Assembly: GCF_034931405.1 (NCBI RefSeq)
Contig: NZ_JAYGHA010000004.1
Span: 1 to 64,000, forward strand
Source: RDYJ01 sp034931405
GTDB taxonomy: Bacteria > Cyanobacteriota > Cyanobacteriia > Cyanobacteriales > Nostocaceae
Direction: 5' to 3'
DNA length: 64,000 bases
Part shown: positions 1 through 8,232 of the stretch, piece by piece
Position numbering within the stretch: position 1 is the stretch's first letter
Layout of the letters: every line of letters begins with the position of its first letter
Notes under the pieces: generated by a model
Seen by the model: only the letters and a program-made list of their open reading frames with translations
Database searches by the model: none
Told to the model about the DNA's origin: nothing
Position numbers and translations under genes: made by a program

Positions 1-431
1 TCCGCAATCCAGTATTCAGGGATTCCCAAAAGGGCGTATTCTTCAACCTTGCGGGCATAATCAGTTTCCCAGTTACTACTAACAACCTCAACAACGAGTT
101 TAACTGAACGACCGTGAGTAATTACTGGTTCATGTTCCCAAAGCGGTTCACTGAGAAGAACAGTTTCATCCAAAACAACAATATCAGGTCTACGGGCGGT
201 AATGGCATCAGCAAAGGGGCGAATTAGGCAAGTGCGGGGAATAAACCAAGGTAGTTGGGCATTAGTAATGGCAATACCGATTTTAGTCGCTAGTTTGCCA
301 CCGACGGTTTCATGGGGTCCAGTAGGTTCCATATCAATTAATTCTCCGTCAGCCAACTCATAGCGGGGATTATCGCGGTATTGGTCAAGAAAATCTTCAA
401 AGGTAAGAAGTTTTGATGGTGCATAAGTCAT
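1..431 (-). CDS. Uma2 family endonuclease (DUF820), 3' end cut by window
   Basis: The frame is open from an ATG at 431 to the window edge, giving 143 residues without a stop. It begins MTYAPSKLLTFEDFLDQY and carries the Uma2/DUF820 pattern: an acidic RPDIVVL strand, then VKLVVEVVSS followed by a YARKVEEYALLGIPEYWI block. These are the PD-(D/E)XK-like elements of this very abundant cyanobacterial family. The biological role of the family is unproven; a nuclease fold is inferred. The gene starts 18 bases before the radC stop codon on the same strand, so radC lies just upstream and co-transcription is possible. A second Uma2 paralogue lies at 62400-62987. Confidence 0.85.
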   Translation of the reverse strand, partial: MTYAPSKLLTFEDFLDQYRDNPRYELADGELIDMEPTGPHETVGGKLATKIGIAITNAQLPWFIPRTCLIRPFADAITARRPDIVVLDETVLLSEPLWEHEPVITHGRSVKLVVEVVSSNWETDYARKVEEYALLGIPEYWIA

Positions 432-448
432 GGAACTTTTCCTTTTTA

Positions 449-1180
449 TCAATCTTCCTGCGGGCAATTATCCCACAAGGTTGTCATCTCCCGTAAACTC
501 TGATGAGTGCCATTACCTATAATCAAATGGTCTAACAAAGGAATACTTAAAAGTTCTGCCCCGGCTAATAATTGCCGTGTTAATTCTATATCTGCTTCAC
601 TAGGTTCTAGATTACCAGAAGGATGATTATGGGCAACTATCATTCGCGTTGCACCATGTCGAATAACTTCCCGAAAAATGTCACGGGGAGAAGCTAAGGT
701 TTCCGTAGCAGTACCAATAGTAATTATTTTTGTCCCCAGAAACTTATTTTTCACGTCTAAAAGCAAGACGGCAAAACGTTCTTGACTTTGCCACATCAAG
801 TCTTGACTCAGGGTAGCAGCCGCAGCCATAGGACTATCAATTACTGTGCCATCAGCAGGACGGGATAAAAAAGCACGTTTACCTAATTCAATGGCGGCGA
901 GAATTGTTGTCGCTTTTGCAGAACCCACACCGTGAATTTCCATTAACTCTGCGGGGGTGACTTCCCGTAAAGCGGCTAAGGGATCACGCTGATTTTTGCC
1001 TAATTCCTGTAATATAAGTTGTCCCAAACCAACGGCGGAAAGTTTACCTGGTCCTTGTCCAGTCCCTAGCAGGATGGCAATTAATTCCGCAGTGGCTAGT
1101 ATTTTTGCTCCATGAGTCATCAATCTTTCACGGGGACGCTCATTTTCGGGTAAGTCGGCAATTCTGAGGCAATAAGTCAT
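449..1180 (-). CDS. radC: RadC family JAB/MPN-domain protein
   Basis: This 243-residue protein is full length for RadC. A helix-hairpin-helix segment (EIHGVGSAKA, about 81-90) precedes the C-terminal JAB/MPN+ metal-binding motif: H184 and H186 in AHNHPSGN, then Asp197. The name DNA repair protein RadC is historical. The E. coli repair phenotype was mis-assigned and the cellular role is open; the motif suggests a metalloprotease- or nuclease-like fold. I chose the ATG at 1180 (MTYCLRIADLP) because an upstream TTG two codons earlier adds nothing recognisable. It lies downstream of the RNase II gene, separated by a hairpin at 1298-1330. Confidence 0.92.
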   Translation of the reverse strand: MTYCLRIADLPENERPRERLMTHGAKILATAELIAILLGTGQGPGKLSAVGLGQLILQELGKNQRDPLAALREVTPAELMEIHGVGSAKATTILAAIELGKRAFLSRPADGTVIDSPMAAAATLSQDLMWQSQERFAVLLLDVKNKFLGTKIITIGTATETLASPRDIFREVIRHGATRMIVAHNHPSGNLEPSEADIELTRQLLAGAELLSIPLLDHLIIGNGTHQSLREMTTLWDNCPQED

Positions 1181-1297
1181 ATACAAACAAAGGGATTATG
1201 CACCAAGGATGGAACTATATTTTATTTATCCCTTTTTGAAGCTGCAAATTATATCTATTGGCAAAAATATTTAATTTTTAACCGTAACACCAAAAAT

Positions 1298-1330
1298 AGA
1301 TCCCCGACTTCTCAAAGAAGTCGGGGATCT
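1298..1330 (-). terminator. Hairpin terminator-like element of the GATCCCC repeat family
   Basis: A perfect 15-bp inverted repeat (AGATCCCCGACTTCT and its complement) encloses a 3-base loop. On the minus strand it is followed by ATTTTTGG, so it has the shape of a Rho-independent terminator 24 bases after the stop of the exoribonuclease gene. The same arms recur with about 35-39-base loops near 15.7, 62.3 and 63.2 kb, so this is also a short member of a dispersed repeat family. Confidence 0.6.
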
Positions 1331-1353
1331 GGGGCAGTTAATAACTGATAGGT

Positions 1354-3405
1354 CTAATTTACAGCTTCTTGATAGATTATTTCTTGAAACTGGATGATAT
1401 CTTTTTGCGGATCAGCGAGACTAACTTTAACTAATACTTGTTCACCCAAACTAACGGAACGCCTAAAGGCCATTGGCAACTGCAAGCCTAAATCTTCTAA
1501 TAAAATCAAAGCCAAGTTGCTATCTTCCCGCAGCCACATCAAGACAGTAATTTGCCATACTTCCTCTGGATGACGACGTAAATATTCTAGGGCATAATAT
1601 CTGTTAGTTTGCCGTTCTACCATCGTTACTTCTTGGGTGGTAGTGGTGACAGTCATCATCACTTCTTTGAGTTGTTCAGCGGAGAAAGGCAAATCTTCGC
1701 CGCGTAAGTGAGCTTTAAGTTGGAAGTGGGTAAGTAAGTCGCTGTAACGACGAATAGGGGAAGTTGCCTGAGTGTAAGTATCTAAGCCTAAACCAGCATG
1801 ACGCACAGGATTAATGCTCATTTCACTCTTGGGCATACATCGACGCATGGCGCAGAAACGGACAAAACCAGCGGGAAGTAACAGTAATTCTTCTTCGGGA
1901 GGCAGTTCTGGTTGGGGTTGACCACGAAAGGGCAGAGGGATGTTATGGGTTTGACCGTAACGTGCTGCCACTTCCCCTGCCAGAATCATCATTTCTGCGA
2001 CTAACTGCCGTGATGAAGAATCATCTAAAATATCAATGCTGATGTCATCATCTTTAACTTTGATCATCGCTTCTGGCATATTGATACTGATCGCGCCTTG
2101 GTGATAGCGCCAAGTTTTCCGCCGTTTTGCCAAATTTGCGATCGCCGCTATTTCTGGTTCTGCTTCTACCCCTAATTGCAGCATCTCATCTACATCTTCG
2201 TAGGTGAGGCGATAAGTAGGCTTAATTAAGCTGGGGTGAATACAGTAATCTTCTACAGCCCCGCTTTGATCTAAAACAATCCCAAAACTGAGGGCGCAAC
2301 AAATTTTCCCCTGTACCAAACTCATTGGACCAGTTGCCAATACCTCTGGGAACATAGGAATCATCCCCGTCGGCAAATAAACTGTACTACCCCGCTTTCT
2401 GGCTTCTAAATCTAATTCATCTTCTGGGATTAACCACCGGGTAGGGTCAGCTATATGCACCCACAGCTTTTCTCGTCCATCTGGTAGTATTTCCCAACTC
2501 AAACCGTCATCTATCTCAGTGGTACTTTCATCATCAACCGTGTATGCCTTGAGATGAGTCAGATCAAGACGATTGGTATCTAAGTCTGCTGGTGGAGAAT
2601 CCAAATTTTGTTGCGCCACTTCTAATACCTTATTGGGGAACTGAACGGGAATTGAAGAACGACGCAGGAACAGGTTCTCATGGGGACTCCACCAACCCAA
2701 GTCGATCAACAATTGAAAGGCTGTGTGGGGAGTTGCAGAACGTCCCAGCATACTCATAGTTTCTAATACTGAGGTTGGAGGTGGGTAAGCACGAGCTAAA
2801 GAGTCCGAGTTAATTCCCATCCGCACAATATCGGATACTAGGGCTGCATATTTTTCTATTGCTTCCAAACGCTGGCGATCTTGGCGTTGCCATTCTACAG
2901 TTTCGCCCTGGAGTGCCTGTTCTACACGGGCTAAAAATTCCTGCTGTCCCTTGGCTTTTTGAGCTTCTACTTCTATTTGATGTTTACGTTCTGCTACTTG
3001 TGCTACACTGCGCGGTTCGTAAACGTCTCCCTTCTGCTTAAAATAAAGTTTGTCTTCTGATAACAAGCAATGAGCAGCATAACACTGGGAAGCTTCTGAT
3101 TCAGAAAACAGTAGATTTGCCATTTGGCTGGGGTTAACAGTTTCCCCATCTTCCACCAGTATTTCCCAAGCTACTTCTAAACTGGATGGATCAAGATAGG
3201 GCTGGACTTGATCCAAAAAGCTTTTAATTTCCGTAGGCTTGTAAGTTGATCCGTTAACTGTATAGGTTATTTGTCGAGGCGCGAGGCTGTGGGATTGACC
3301 TCGTTCATCTACTACAAACCAACGGGTCTTTCCGTCTGGACGATCTACCACTCCCAGCCGGCTATCGCCTTGAACCCTAAATTCAACTAGCGTCCCCTTC
3401 TCCAC
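1354..3405 (-). CDS. RNase II/R family 3'-5' exoribonuclease (RNB domain)
   Basis: 683 residues. The N-terminal 60 residues look like a small beta-barrel (MEKGTLVEFRVQGDSRLG). The central RNB catalytic domain begins near residue 280, with the acidic metal-binding cluster DDESTTEIDD at 291-300 and then LWVHIADPTRW. Later RNB blocks include HAGLGLDTYTQATSPIRRYSD. The family degrades single-stranded RNA processively from 3' ends using Mg2+. The length and lack of an obvious full S1 tail fit the cyanobacterial RNase II type better than RNase R. It lies downstream of rpsR-rpmG on the same strand, an RNA/translation neighbourhood, with a 416-base repeat-filled gap between. Confidence 0.9.
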   Translation of the reverse strand: MEKGTLVEFRVQGDSRLGVVDRPDGKTRWFVVDERGQSHSLAPRQITYTVNGSTYKPTEIKSFLDQVQPYLDPSSLEVAWEILVEDGETVNPSQMANLLFSESEASQCYAAHCLLSEDKLYFKQKGDVYEPRSVAQVAERKHQIEVEAQKAKGQQEFLARVEQALQGETVEWQRQDRQRLEAIEKYAALVSDIVRMGINSDSLARAYPPPTSVLETMSMLGRSATPHTAFQLLIDLGWWSPHENLFLRRSSIPVQFPNKVLEVAQQNLDSPPADLDTNRLDLTHLKAYTVDDESTTEIDDGLSWEILPDGREKLWVHIADPTRWLIPEDELDLEARKRGSTVYLPTGMIPMFPEVLATGPMSLVQGKICCALSFGIVLDQSGAVEDYCIHPSLIKPTYRLTYEDVDEMLQLGVEAEPEIAAIANLAKRRKTWRYHQGAISINMPEAMIKVKDDDISIDILDDSSSRQLVAEMMILAGEVAARYGQTHNIPLPFRGQPQPELPPEEELLLLPAGFVRFCAMRRCMPKSEMSINPVRHAGLGLDTYTQATSPIRRYSDLLTHFQLKAHLRGEDLPFSAEQLKEVMMTVTTTTQEVTMVERQTNRYYALEYLRRHPEEVWQITVLMWLREDSNLALILLEDLGLQLPMAFRRSVSLGEQVLVKVSLADPQKDIIQFQEIIYQEAVN

Positions 3406-3450
3406 AACTCTCGCACTTTTTAATAATTTTAGATTTTTAGGTAAGAATTC

Positions 3451-3472
3451 AGGAGTCAGGAGTCAGGAGTCA
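3451..3472. repeat. STRR heptamer tract (aggagtc)
   Basis: Three tandem copies of a 7-base unit (aggagtc) lie in the gap between rpsR and the exonuclease gene. The same unit appears as its complement at 3751-3787. Such short tandemly repeated repetitive sequences are typical of heterocystous cyanobacterial intergenic DNA. Apart from the two tracts and AT-rich DNA that may hold a promoter, the 3406-3821 gap shows no reading frame worth calling. Confidence 0.85.
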
Positions 3473-3749
3473 GAATGTTTTGATAAATCAATTAATTATC
3501 AAATCGTAATTTTTGGTGTAACCATTAAAAAGCTGACCGCTGACCACTGATAGCTCCAAATCTTTTGATTTGAAATCTGGAATGTTATTGTACACTCCTT
3601 TGATGTTGCTAAAATTTTAGATTTTGGACTGAAAGTAAACGTTTAATGTCTATTACCAACGTTACTTTTTTTTGGATCTTTACAGCAGATTGCAGATAAA
3701 TCTGGTACAGAGTCTCACTTAAAACCTAGACAGAATGAGAGTTTTACTT

Positions 3750-3817
<68 letters not shown>

Positions 3818-3821
3818 TTTA

Positions 3822-4037
3822 TTAGCCTTCTGCGTTGATGAATGGCAACAAAGCCACAATCCGAGCGCGTTTAATCGCTAATGTTAAATGCCGCTGCTGC
3901 TGTGATGTCAACCCGGTAATTCTCCGAGGCAGTATTTTACCACGCTCAGTTATAAATTTACGTAGTAAATCAACATCTTTATAATCGATTGGTTCTCCTG
4001 GCTTAATTGGCGACAGGCGACGACGATAATAACTCAT
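3822..4037 (-). CDS. rpsR: 30S ribosomal protein S18
   Basis: A 71-residue basic protein with the S18 core (DYKDVDLLRKFITERGKI, then RRITGLTSQQQRHLTLAIKRAR). It binds S6 and 16S rRNA on the platform of the small subunit. The ATG at 4037 is three bases after the rpmG stop codon, so the two form a tight translationally coupled pair, the usual rpmG-rpsR order of cyanobacteria and plastids. An STRR tract begins directly downstream. Confidence 0.98.
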   Translation of the reverse strand: MSYYRRRLSPIKPGEPIDYKDVDLLRKFITERGKILPRRITGLTSQQQRHLTLAIKRARIVALLPFINAEG

Positions 4038-4040
4038 CTT

Positions 4041-4235
4041 TTACTTGATTTCCTTGTGAACAGTGTGTTTGTTGCAGTGGGTACAGAACTTTTTCAGTTC
4101 TAAACGGGCAGTGGTGTTCCGACGGTTCTTGGTGCTGGTATAGCGAGAAACGCCTGGAGAACGCTTGTCTGGATTGGTTCGACACTCGGTGCATTCTAGT
4201 GTCACTATTATGCGGGCACCTTTACTCTTAGCCAT
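4041..4235 (-). CDS. rpmG: 50S ribosomal protein L33
   Basis: 64 residues beginning MAKSKGARIIVTLECTEC. It has two CxxC pairs (CTEC near 15-18 and CTHC near 51-54), making this the zinc-binding form of L33. It belongs to the large ribosomal subunit near the E site. It is first gene of the rpmG-rpsR pair on the minus strand. An overlapping 63-residue frame at 4003-4194 is a shadow of this gene. Confidence 0.98.
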   Translation of the reverse strand: MAKSKGARIIVTLECTECRTNPDKRSPGVSRYTSTKNRRNTTARLELKKFCTHCNKHTVHKEIK

Positions 4236-4278
4236 AATCTTACAAACAGTAAAGCCTGGAGAGATTTAACACAAATGA

Positions 4279-4836
4279 CTATCTTCTCACATTTCGCTGC
4301 ATTTTTTCAACTAATCGCTTAACTTTTAAATCCAGCGAATAGCCGCGCCGTGACGAAACGATGATAGTTTTAGCATAGCGGTCATGCAAAGCCTGTCGCA
4401 TCTGAGTATCTGACAAGGCTGAACCACAGTCAATTGCTAGAGGAAGCACTAGCAGTATGGCGGTGGGATTAGCTATTATATTGCTTAAACCAATGGAAAT
4501 TAACAAGGTACTAAAACAAAGAATCCCTTCTCGCTGCAATAATGCCTGTAATTCGGGGATTCTGCTGACTATCTGCCCATTTTCAACTTCTAAAACTTTT
4601 AAATTTACTGCCCAACGTCCTAAACTTTGCCCTCGATTATTGTAAACGATTAAAACCCGCAAAACTAGCCAAGTCAGGATAAAAACGAAAATTTGGGCAA
4701 ATTGAATACCTAGATTACTGCTTCCTAACAGGGAACTAACTAACCATATACCGAGAAAATCTATCCCCAGCGCCATTCCTCGACGGATAATTTCTGGCTT
4801 GGGATAGTGTTTTTGGGGTATTTTAACTATAGTCAT
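4279..4836 (-). CDS. RDD family membrane protein
   Basis: 185 residues. The RDD signature sits at the N-terminus (IIRRGMALGIDFLGIW, about 17-32), with Arg-Arg, Asp and the following hydrophobic helix. A second long helix follows (IFVFILTWLVLRVLIVY), then GQSLGRWAVNLKVL, which is the conserved second half of an RDD domain. Two further hydrophobic stretches lie near 110-140. The tail is basic. RDD proteins are inner-membrane proteins of mostly unknown role; some are cation antiporters. It lies 43 bases upstream of rpmG on the same strand and may share its transcript. Confidence 0.85.
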   Translation of the reverse strand: MTIVKIPQKHYPKPEIIRRGMALGIDFLGIWLVSSLLGSSNLGIQFAQIFVFILTWLVLRVLIVYNNRGQSLGRWAVNLKVLEVENGQIVSRIPELQALLQREGILCFSTLLISIGLSNIIANPTAILLVLPLAIDCGSALSDTQMRQALHDRYAKTIIVSSRRGYSLDLKVKRLVEKMQRNVRR

Positions 4837-5157
4837 GCAGAATAGTGTTTTATTTAGGTTTAGGAAATAATTATTGCCGTTATCTTTAATATTAAAGTCA
4901 TAATTTCAGTATATAGTTTAAATAACAAAAATCTAGTCAGATATAGTCAAACATAATCATTTGTGTTATAGTTGAGAGTTAAAACTATAGACTAAAAAGA
5001 AAGAGAAACACAGAGTGTATTGTTAAGCATAATGTTTAAAATTGTTATCCTTTAACTAAAAGTAGCGATCGCTGGTGATTATATCCTTTTTCCTGAACAC
5101 AAGGCACAATAAGTATAAGTGAGCGCGATAGCGAATCGCTCCGAAGGAATCGCCTTT

Positions 5158-6306
5158 ATGAGTTACTGTCTTAACCCCCATTGTTCTAAACCAGAAAACC
5201 CTGATAATGTCAAGTTTTGCCAAACTTGTGGTACTAAGCTATTTTTAAAAGAACGTTACCGCGCTACCAAACCCATTGGACAAGGTGGTTTTGGGAGGAC
5301 TTTTTTAGCGGTGGATGAGGATAAACCCTCAAAACCTCCCTGTGTAATTAAGCAATTTTATCCCCAAGCTCAAGGTACAAATACGGTACAAAAAGCAATA
5401 GAGTTATTTAACCAGGAAGCGGTACAGTTGGATGAATTGGGACAACATTCACAAATTCCCGCACTGTTAGCTTATTGTACTCAAGATGACAGACAGTATT
5501 TAGTACAAGAATTTATTGATGGGCTAAATTTGGCGCAGGAATTAGCAAATAGAGGTGCTTTTAATGAAATTCAAATTCGACAATTATTAAATGATTTATT
5601 AATTGTGTTGCAATATTGTCATGATAAACAAGTAATTCATCGAGATATTAAACCAGAAAATATTATTCGTCGAAGTAGTGATAATAAACTAGTTATAGTT
5701 GATTTTGGGGCGGCGAAATCTGCCACAAGTGCAGCTTTAAATCGCACAGGTACAAGTATTGGTAGTCCTGAATATGTTGCACCAGAACAGATGCGAGGAA
5801 GGGCGATTTTTGCCAGTGATATTTATAGTTTAGGGGTAACTTGTATTAATTTGTTAACGGGGCGATCGCCTTTTGATAGTTATGATACCCATAATGCTGC
5901 TTGGGTTTGGCGACAAAATTTGAAAAGTCCGGTTAGTAGCGATTTGGGTAATATTATTAATAAAATGGTAGAAACTATCCCTAGTCAGCGTTATCAAACA
6001 ACTGATGCAGTTCTTAAAGATTTAAATTTACAATCTAATATTCAATCTTCCGCAGTTATCCCACCGACAATTATTAGTCAACCAGTTAAACAAAATCTTC
6101 CTACTTCTCAACCTGCTGTTGTTCCTCAAACTCCTAGTCAACTTGATGTGGAATTACAGGAACTAAAAACACAGTTTACTGGTGGTAAGGTGCAACCAAA
6201 AAATGTTCCACCACAACCATCTGTTGCTACTAATAATCCGCCTAATAAGGATGCTGTAGATAAAGAATTGGAGGAAATGAAGGCTAAGTTTTTGGGTAAT
6301 GGATGA
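5158..6306 (+). CDS. Serine/threonine protein kinase with N-terminal zinc ribbon
   Basis: 382 residues from the ATG at 5158. A four-cysteine ribbon at the start (C4, C9, C21, C24) precedes a Hanks-type kinase domain: glycine loop GQGGFG at 41-46, ATP lysine K65 in VIK, catalytic loop HRDIKPEN at 161-168, DFG at 182-184 and APE at 208-210. All key residues are present, so it should be active. The C-terminal 90 residues are low-complexity, Gln/Pro-rich, with a short repeated ELEELK-type motif. A GTG at 5119 would add 13 residues, but that stretch is a cyanobacterial repeat (gcgatagcgaatcgctccga), so I start at the conserved MSYCLNP. Substrates are unknown. Confidence 0.9.
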   Translation: MSYCLNPHCSKPENPDNVKFCQTCGTKLFLKERYRATKPIGQGGFGRTFLAVDEDKPSKPPCVIKQFYPQAQGTNTVQKAIELFNQEAVQLDELGQHSQIPALLAYCTQDDRQYLVQEFIDGLNLAQELANRGAFNEIQIRQLLNDLLIVLQYCHDKQVIHRDIKPENIIRRSSDNKLVIVDFGAAKSATSAALNRTGTSIGSPEYVAPEQMRGRAIFASDIYSLGVTCINLLTGRSPFDSYDTHNAAWVWRQNLKSPVSSDLGNIINKMVETIPSQRYQTTDAVLKDLNLQSNIQSSAVIPPTIISQPVKQNLPTSQPAVVPQTPSQLDVELQELKTQFTGGKVQPKNVPPQPSVATNNPPNKDAVDKELEEMKAKFLGNG

Positions 6307-6353
6307 TTATTTTCATCCTGTATCCTTAACTGAACTAAACACTACCAAGTAAA

Positions 6354-6388
6354 AAACCATCAACACAAGTGAGATGGTTTACTTTTTT
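6354..6388 (+). terminator. Rho-independent terminator after the kinase gene
   Basis: An 8-bp perfect stem (aaaccatc / gatggttt, 6354-6361 and 6373-6380) with an 11-base loop is followed by ACTTTTTT. It lies 48 bases after the kinase stop codon and just before the convergent leader-peptide gene, as expected for a terminator. Confidence 0.7.
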
Positions 6389-6429
6389 GAAAATTTTGTA
6401 AGTTGCTAAAATTAATGCTGGATCAAAAT

Positions 6430-6633
6430 TTAAACGGTTAGGGAAGCTACAAGAGGAATCACCTCAAGTAGAAAGGTAGGAGGAAGAGAATTAAGCAGAT
6501 CAACCGGAGGATTAGGTATATCAGAAGCTACAGGTATCTCCATACCACCACTAATAAAAGCTGCTTGATTATCGCTTATTTCTTGAAAAATTTCAGTATT
6601 TTTGGAAATTATAGAATTAATCTTTTTCAGCAT
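6430..6633 (-). CDS. Double-glycine leader peptide, putative secreted peptide precursor
   Basis: 67 residues. The N-terminal part (MLKKINSIISKNTEIFQEIS) followed by DNQAAFISGGME matches the pattern of leaders cut after Gly-Gly by C39-peptidase ABC transporters: an EIS/ELS-type element, hydrophobic spacing, then SGG near residues 28-30. The remaining 37 residues are hydrophobic and Pro-rich with no cysteine (IPVASDIPNPPVDLLNS...), so no lanthionine or disulfide is expected. No transporter, protease or modification enzyme lies in this window, so export would need machinery encoded elsewhere. It lies convergent to the kinase gene. Function is unknown; class II bacteriocin-like or cell-surface peptide are possibilities. 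Confidence 0.6.
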   Translation of the reverse strand: MLKKINSIISKNTEIFQEISDNQAAFISGGMEIPVASDIPNPPVDLLNSLPPTFLLEVIPLVASLTV

Positions 6634-6807
6634 TGTTTAATGTCCCTAAAGACAGAAGCTATATCCAATTAAAGATAGAATATTTTCACTTTATCTCCAC
6701 CTTTTGATATATTTTTAAGATTGCTACTTTATACTGTATAGAAATTATCTCATATAAAAAAGCGATCGCTAACTTATTTGCACTACGGACAGGACAATAG
6801 ATGCAAA

Positions 6808-6900
6808 TTATTTTAGACTTTGTAAACAATTAACTGCTTCAGAAATACCCCGACCAACATCAATTATTATGTCGGTATCTATAATTGTTGAATTATTCAT
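6808..6900 (-). pseudogene. Truncated VapC-type PIN-domain toxin
   Basis: The ATG at 6900 lies inside the last codons of the antitoxin gene (overlap of 8 bases), the classic coupled vapBC arrangement. The frame reads MNNSTIIDTDIIIDVGRG then ISEAVNCLQSLK and stops. Its first 30 residues match the start of PIN-domain toxins, including the first catalytic Asp in the IIDTDIIID strand. A complete PIN toxin is about 130 residues, and no continuation is readable in any frame of the following 150 bases. The other acidic residues of the active site are lost, so this copy cannot be a working nuclease. Confidence 0.75.
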
Positions 6901-7135
6901 GGGTTTTTGACCACTCGGTTTCTCGCAAATTTCGTACCCAATTAGCACTACCTAAGTCTTGACGATCTTGCCACATTCCAATAAATCCATCGTTGTTTAA
7001 ATCAACATCCGGTGACACAGAGAAAGATTCAGTGTATATGTATTTTTGTTTCAAATAGGTAATCAGGCTGACTACTTGATTTTGAGCTTCCGTAGGCAGA
7101 GATAAAAATTCACCTAAAAACTCTTTATTTGTCAT
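6893..7135 (-). CDS. VapB-like antitoxin (DUF2281-type)
   Basis: 80 residues. The N-terminal segment (LSLPTEAQNQVVSLITYLKQ) is the DUF2281-like helix pair, and the C-terminal block FIGMWQDRQDLGSANWVRNL is the toxin-binding tail often seen in cyanobacterial antitoxins paired with PIN toxins. It overlaps the truncated toxin at 6808-6900, so it is now an antitoxin without a functional partner. Its upstream 49 bases are repeated on the far side of the ATPase-PPR/DUF4435 operon. It may still repress its own promoter or neutralise a related toxin elsewhere; that is inference. Confidence 0.7.
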   Translation of the reverse strand: MTNKEFLGEFLSLPTEAQNQVVSLITYLKQKYIYTESFSVSPDVDLNNDGFIGMWQDRQDLGSANWVRNLRETEWSKTHE

Positions 7136-7184
7136 ATTTCACTATCATTAAACACCGCACTACATCCCTTATCTTAACGTATTT
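7136..7184. repeat. Direct repeat, copy 1, flanking the PARIS-like operon
   Basis: A 49-base segment directly upstream of the VapB start (beginning atttcactat and ending aacgtattt) is repeated in the same orientation and length at 9760-9808. By eye about 40 of 49 positions match with no gap. It contains the presumed vapBC promoter region. Confidence 0.65.
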
Positions 7185-7230
7185 CCATTAACTAAGGGCG
7201 ATCTGCTTGCAGATGCGCTTTACGATCGCA

Positions 7231-8229
7231 CTAATTCAGTTCTCTAGCTAGTTTGTTTTTGATTTCTTGTATCTGTTGATTTTCGACAGCATTATAAAGA
7301 AGGAGATATATTAAACTGGTGTTTAACATAGTCTTAATGTCTCGTCTGGCAATATTTTCGATACGACTAATTGTGTTATTAATATCTTTGTCTTCACTTA
7401 AAGCCTGTTTTACTTCTTCTATTTTTAAAGTCTTTAATATTGTAATGATTTTTCTCATAAAAGGTTCAACAAATTGGTCTAATACACTATGTCCATAGCA
7501 AAATGACAAAATATCTTCTGGACGTATTGAGTATTGTTCTGTCAACCGATTTTGTATATCAGGAATACCATCTAAAAGAATTGAGTCATACCAACTATCA
7601 TCCATTACATTTTTTAGCTTTTGCAATGTATCGTTCACTCTATCTTCAATACTTTGAAATAAGATATTCTCATCTCCAATATTGTCGAATTGACTATCTT
7701 GAAAATTTAAAACTCTTGCAAATGCTTCATTATTTATAAGATGCTCAACATTATTGTAGTTGATTTCTTTAAAGTAGAACCAAACGTAAAATAGAGGAGA
7801 AACTGTTCGGGAAATATTTTCAAGTAAACTCCTAAAATCATAGTTTTTGGTGGTTAAACTTTTGCATATTTCACTTAATGAAAAATGATTACACTGAAAG
7901 TTCTCTTTACAATAAACAACTGTATGGTAAATATAGTCAGCAATATACCAAACATCATTGTCGTACAAGTATTCACAATCACTATCAATGCAAATAATAA
8001 ATTTTTTATTAACGAACCCTTTGAAATTTTTTAAAATAGGTTTTCCACGTGTTCCTTTTTTATTGGGATATGCGAAATAAATTCTATTTCTTAAATTCGG
8101 TTTAATATTTTCAATAATAAGTCTCCAAAATTCTTCATCATAAAAATCCTCAACCAATACAGAAATATCACACCTCTTTTGACGAGCCTCTCCTTCAATT
8201 CTTTTAGCAGCCTCTTCATACAAATTCAT
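7231..8229 (-). CDS. DUF4435 TOPRIM-like protein, AriB-like effector candidate
   Basis: 332 residues. The N-terminus has the DUF4435 hallmark: a strand ending in VLVEDFYDEEFW (Glu27, Asp31) and a later strand FIICIDSDCEYL with Asp82 and Asp84, giving the Glu...DxD metal-binding layout of TOPRIM nucleases. The C-terminal two thirds are helical and AT-rich in codon use. The start codon is three bases after the stop of the ATPase gene, so the two are one operon. In PARIS anti-phage systems the DUF4435 protein AriB is the effector released by its ATPase partner AriA and cleaves host tRNA. The same job is inferred here. Other ATPase/DUF4435 pairs exist, so PARIS-like rather than PARIS. Confidence 0.75.
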   Translation of the reverse strand: MNLYEEAAKRIEGEARQKRCDISVLVEDFYDEEFWRLIIENIKPNLRNRIYFAYPNKKGTRGKPILKNFKGFVNKKFIICIDSDCEYLYDNDVWYIADYIYHTVVYCKENFQCNHFSLSEICKSLTTKNYDFRSLLENISRTVSPLFYVWFYFKEINYNNVEHLINNEAFARVLNFQDSQFDNIGDENILFQSIEDRVNDTLQKLKNVMDDSWYDSILLDGIPDIQNRLTEQYSIRPEDILSFCYGHSVLDQFVEPFMRKIITILKTLKIEEVKQALSEDKDINNTISRIENIARRDIKTMLNTSLIYLLLYNAVENQQIQEIKNKLARELN

Positions 8230-8232
8230 TAG

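Noticed and set aside
4003..4194. 63-codon frame overlapping rpmG
   Set aside because: Shadow frame of L33 on the same strand.
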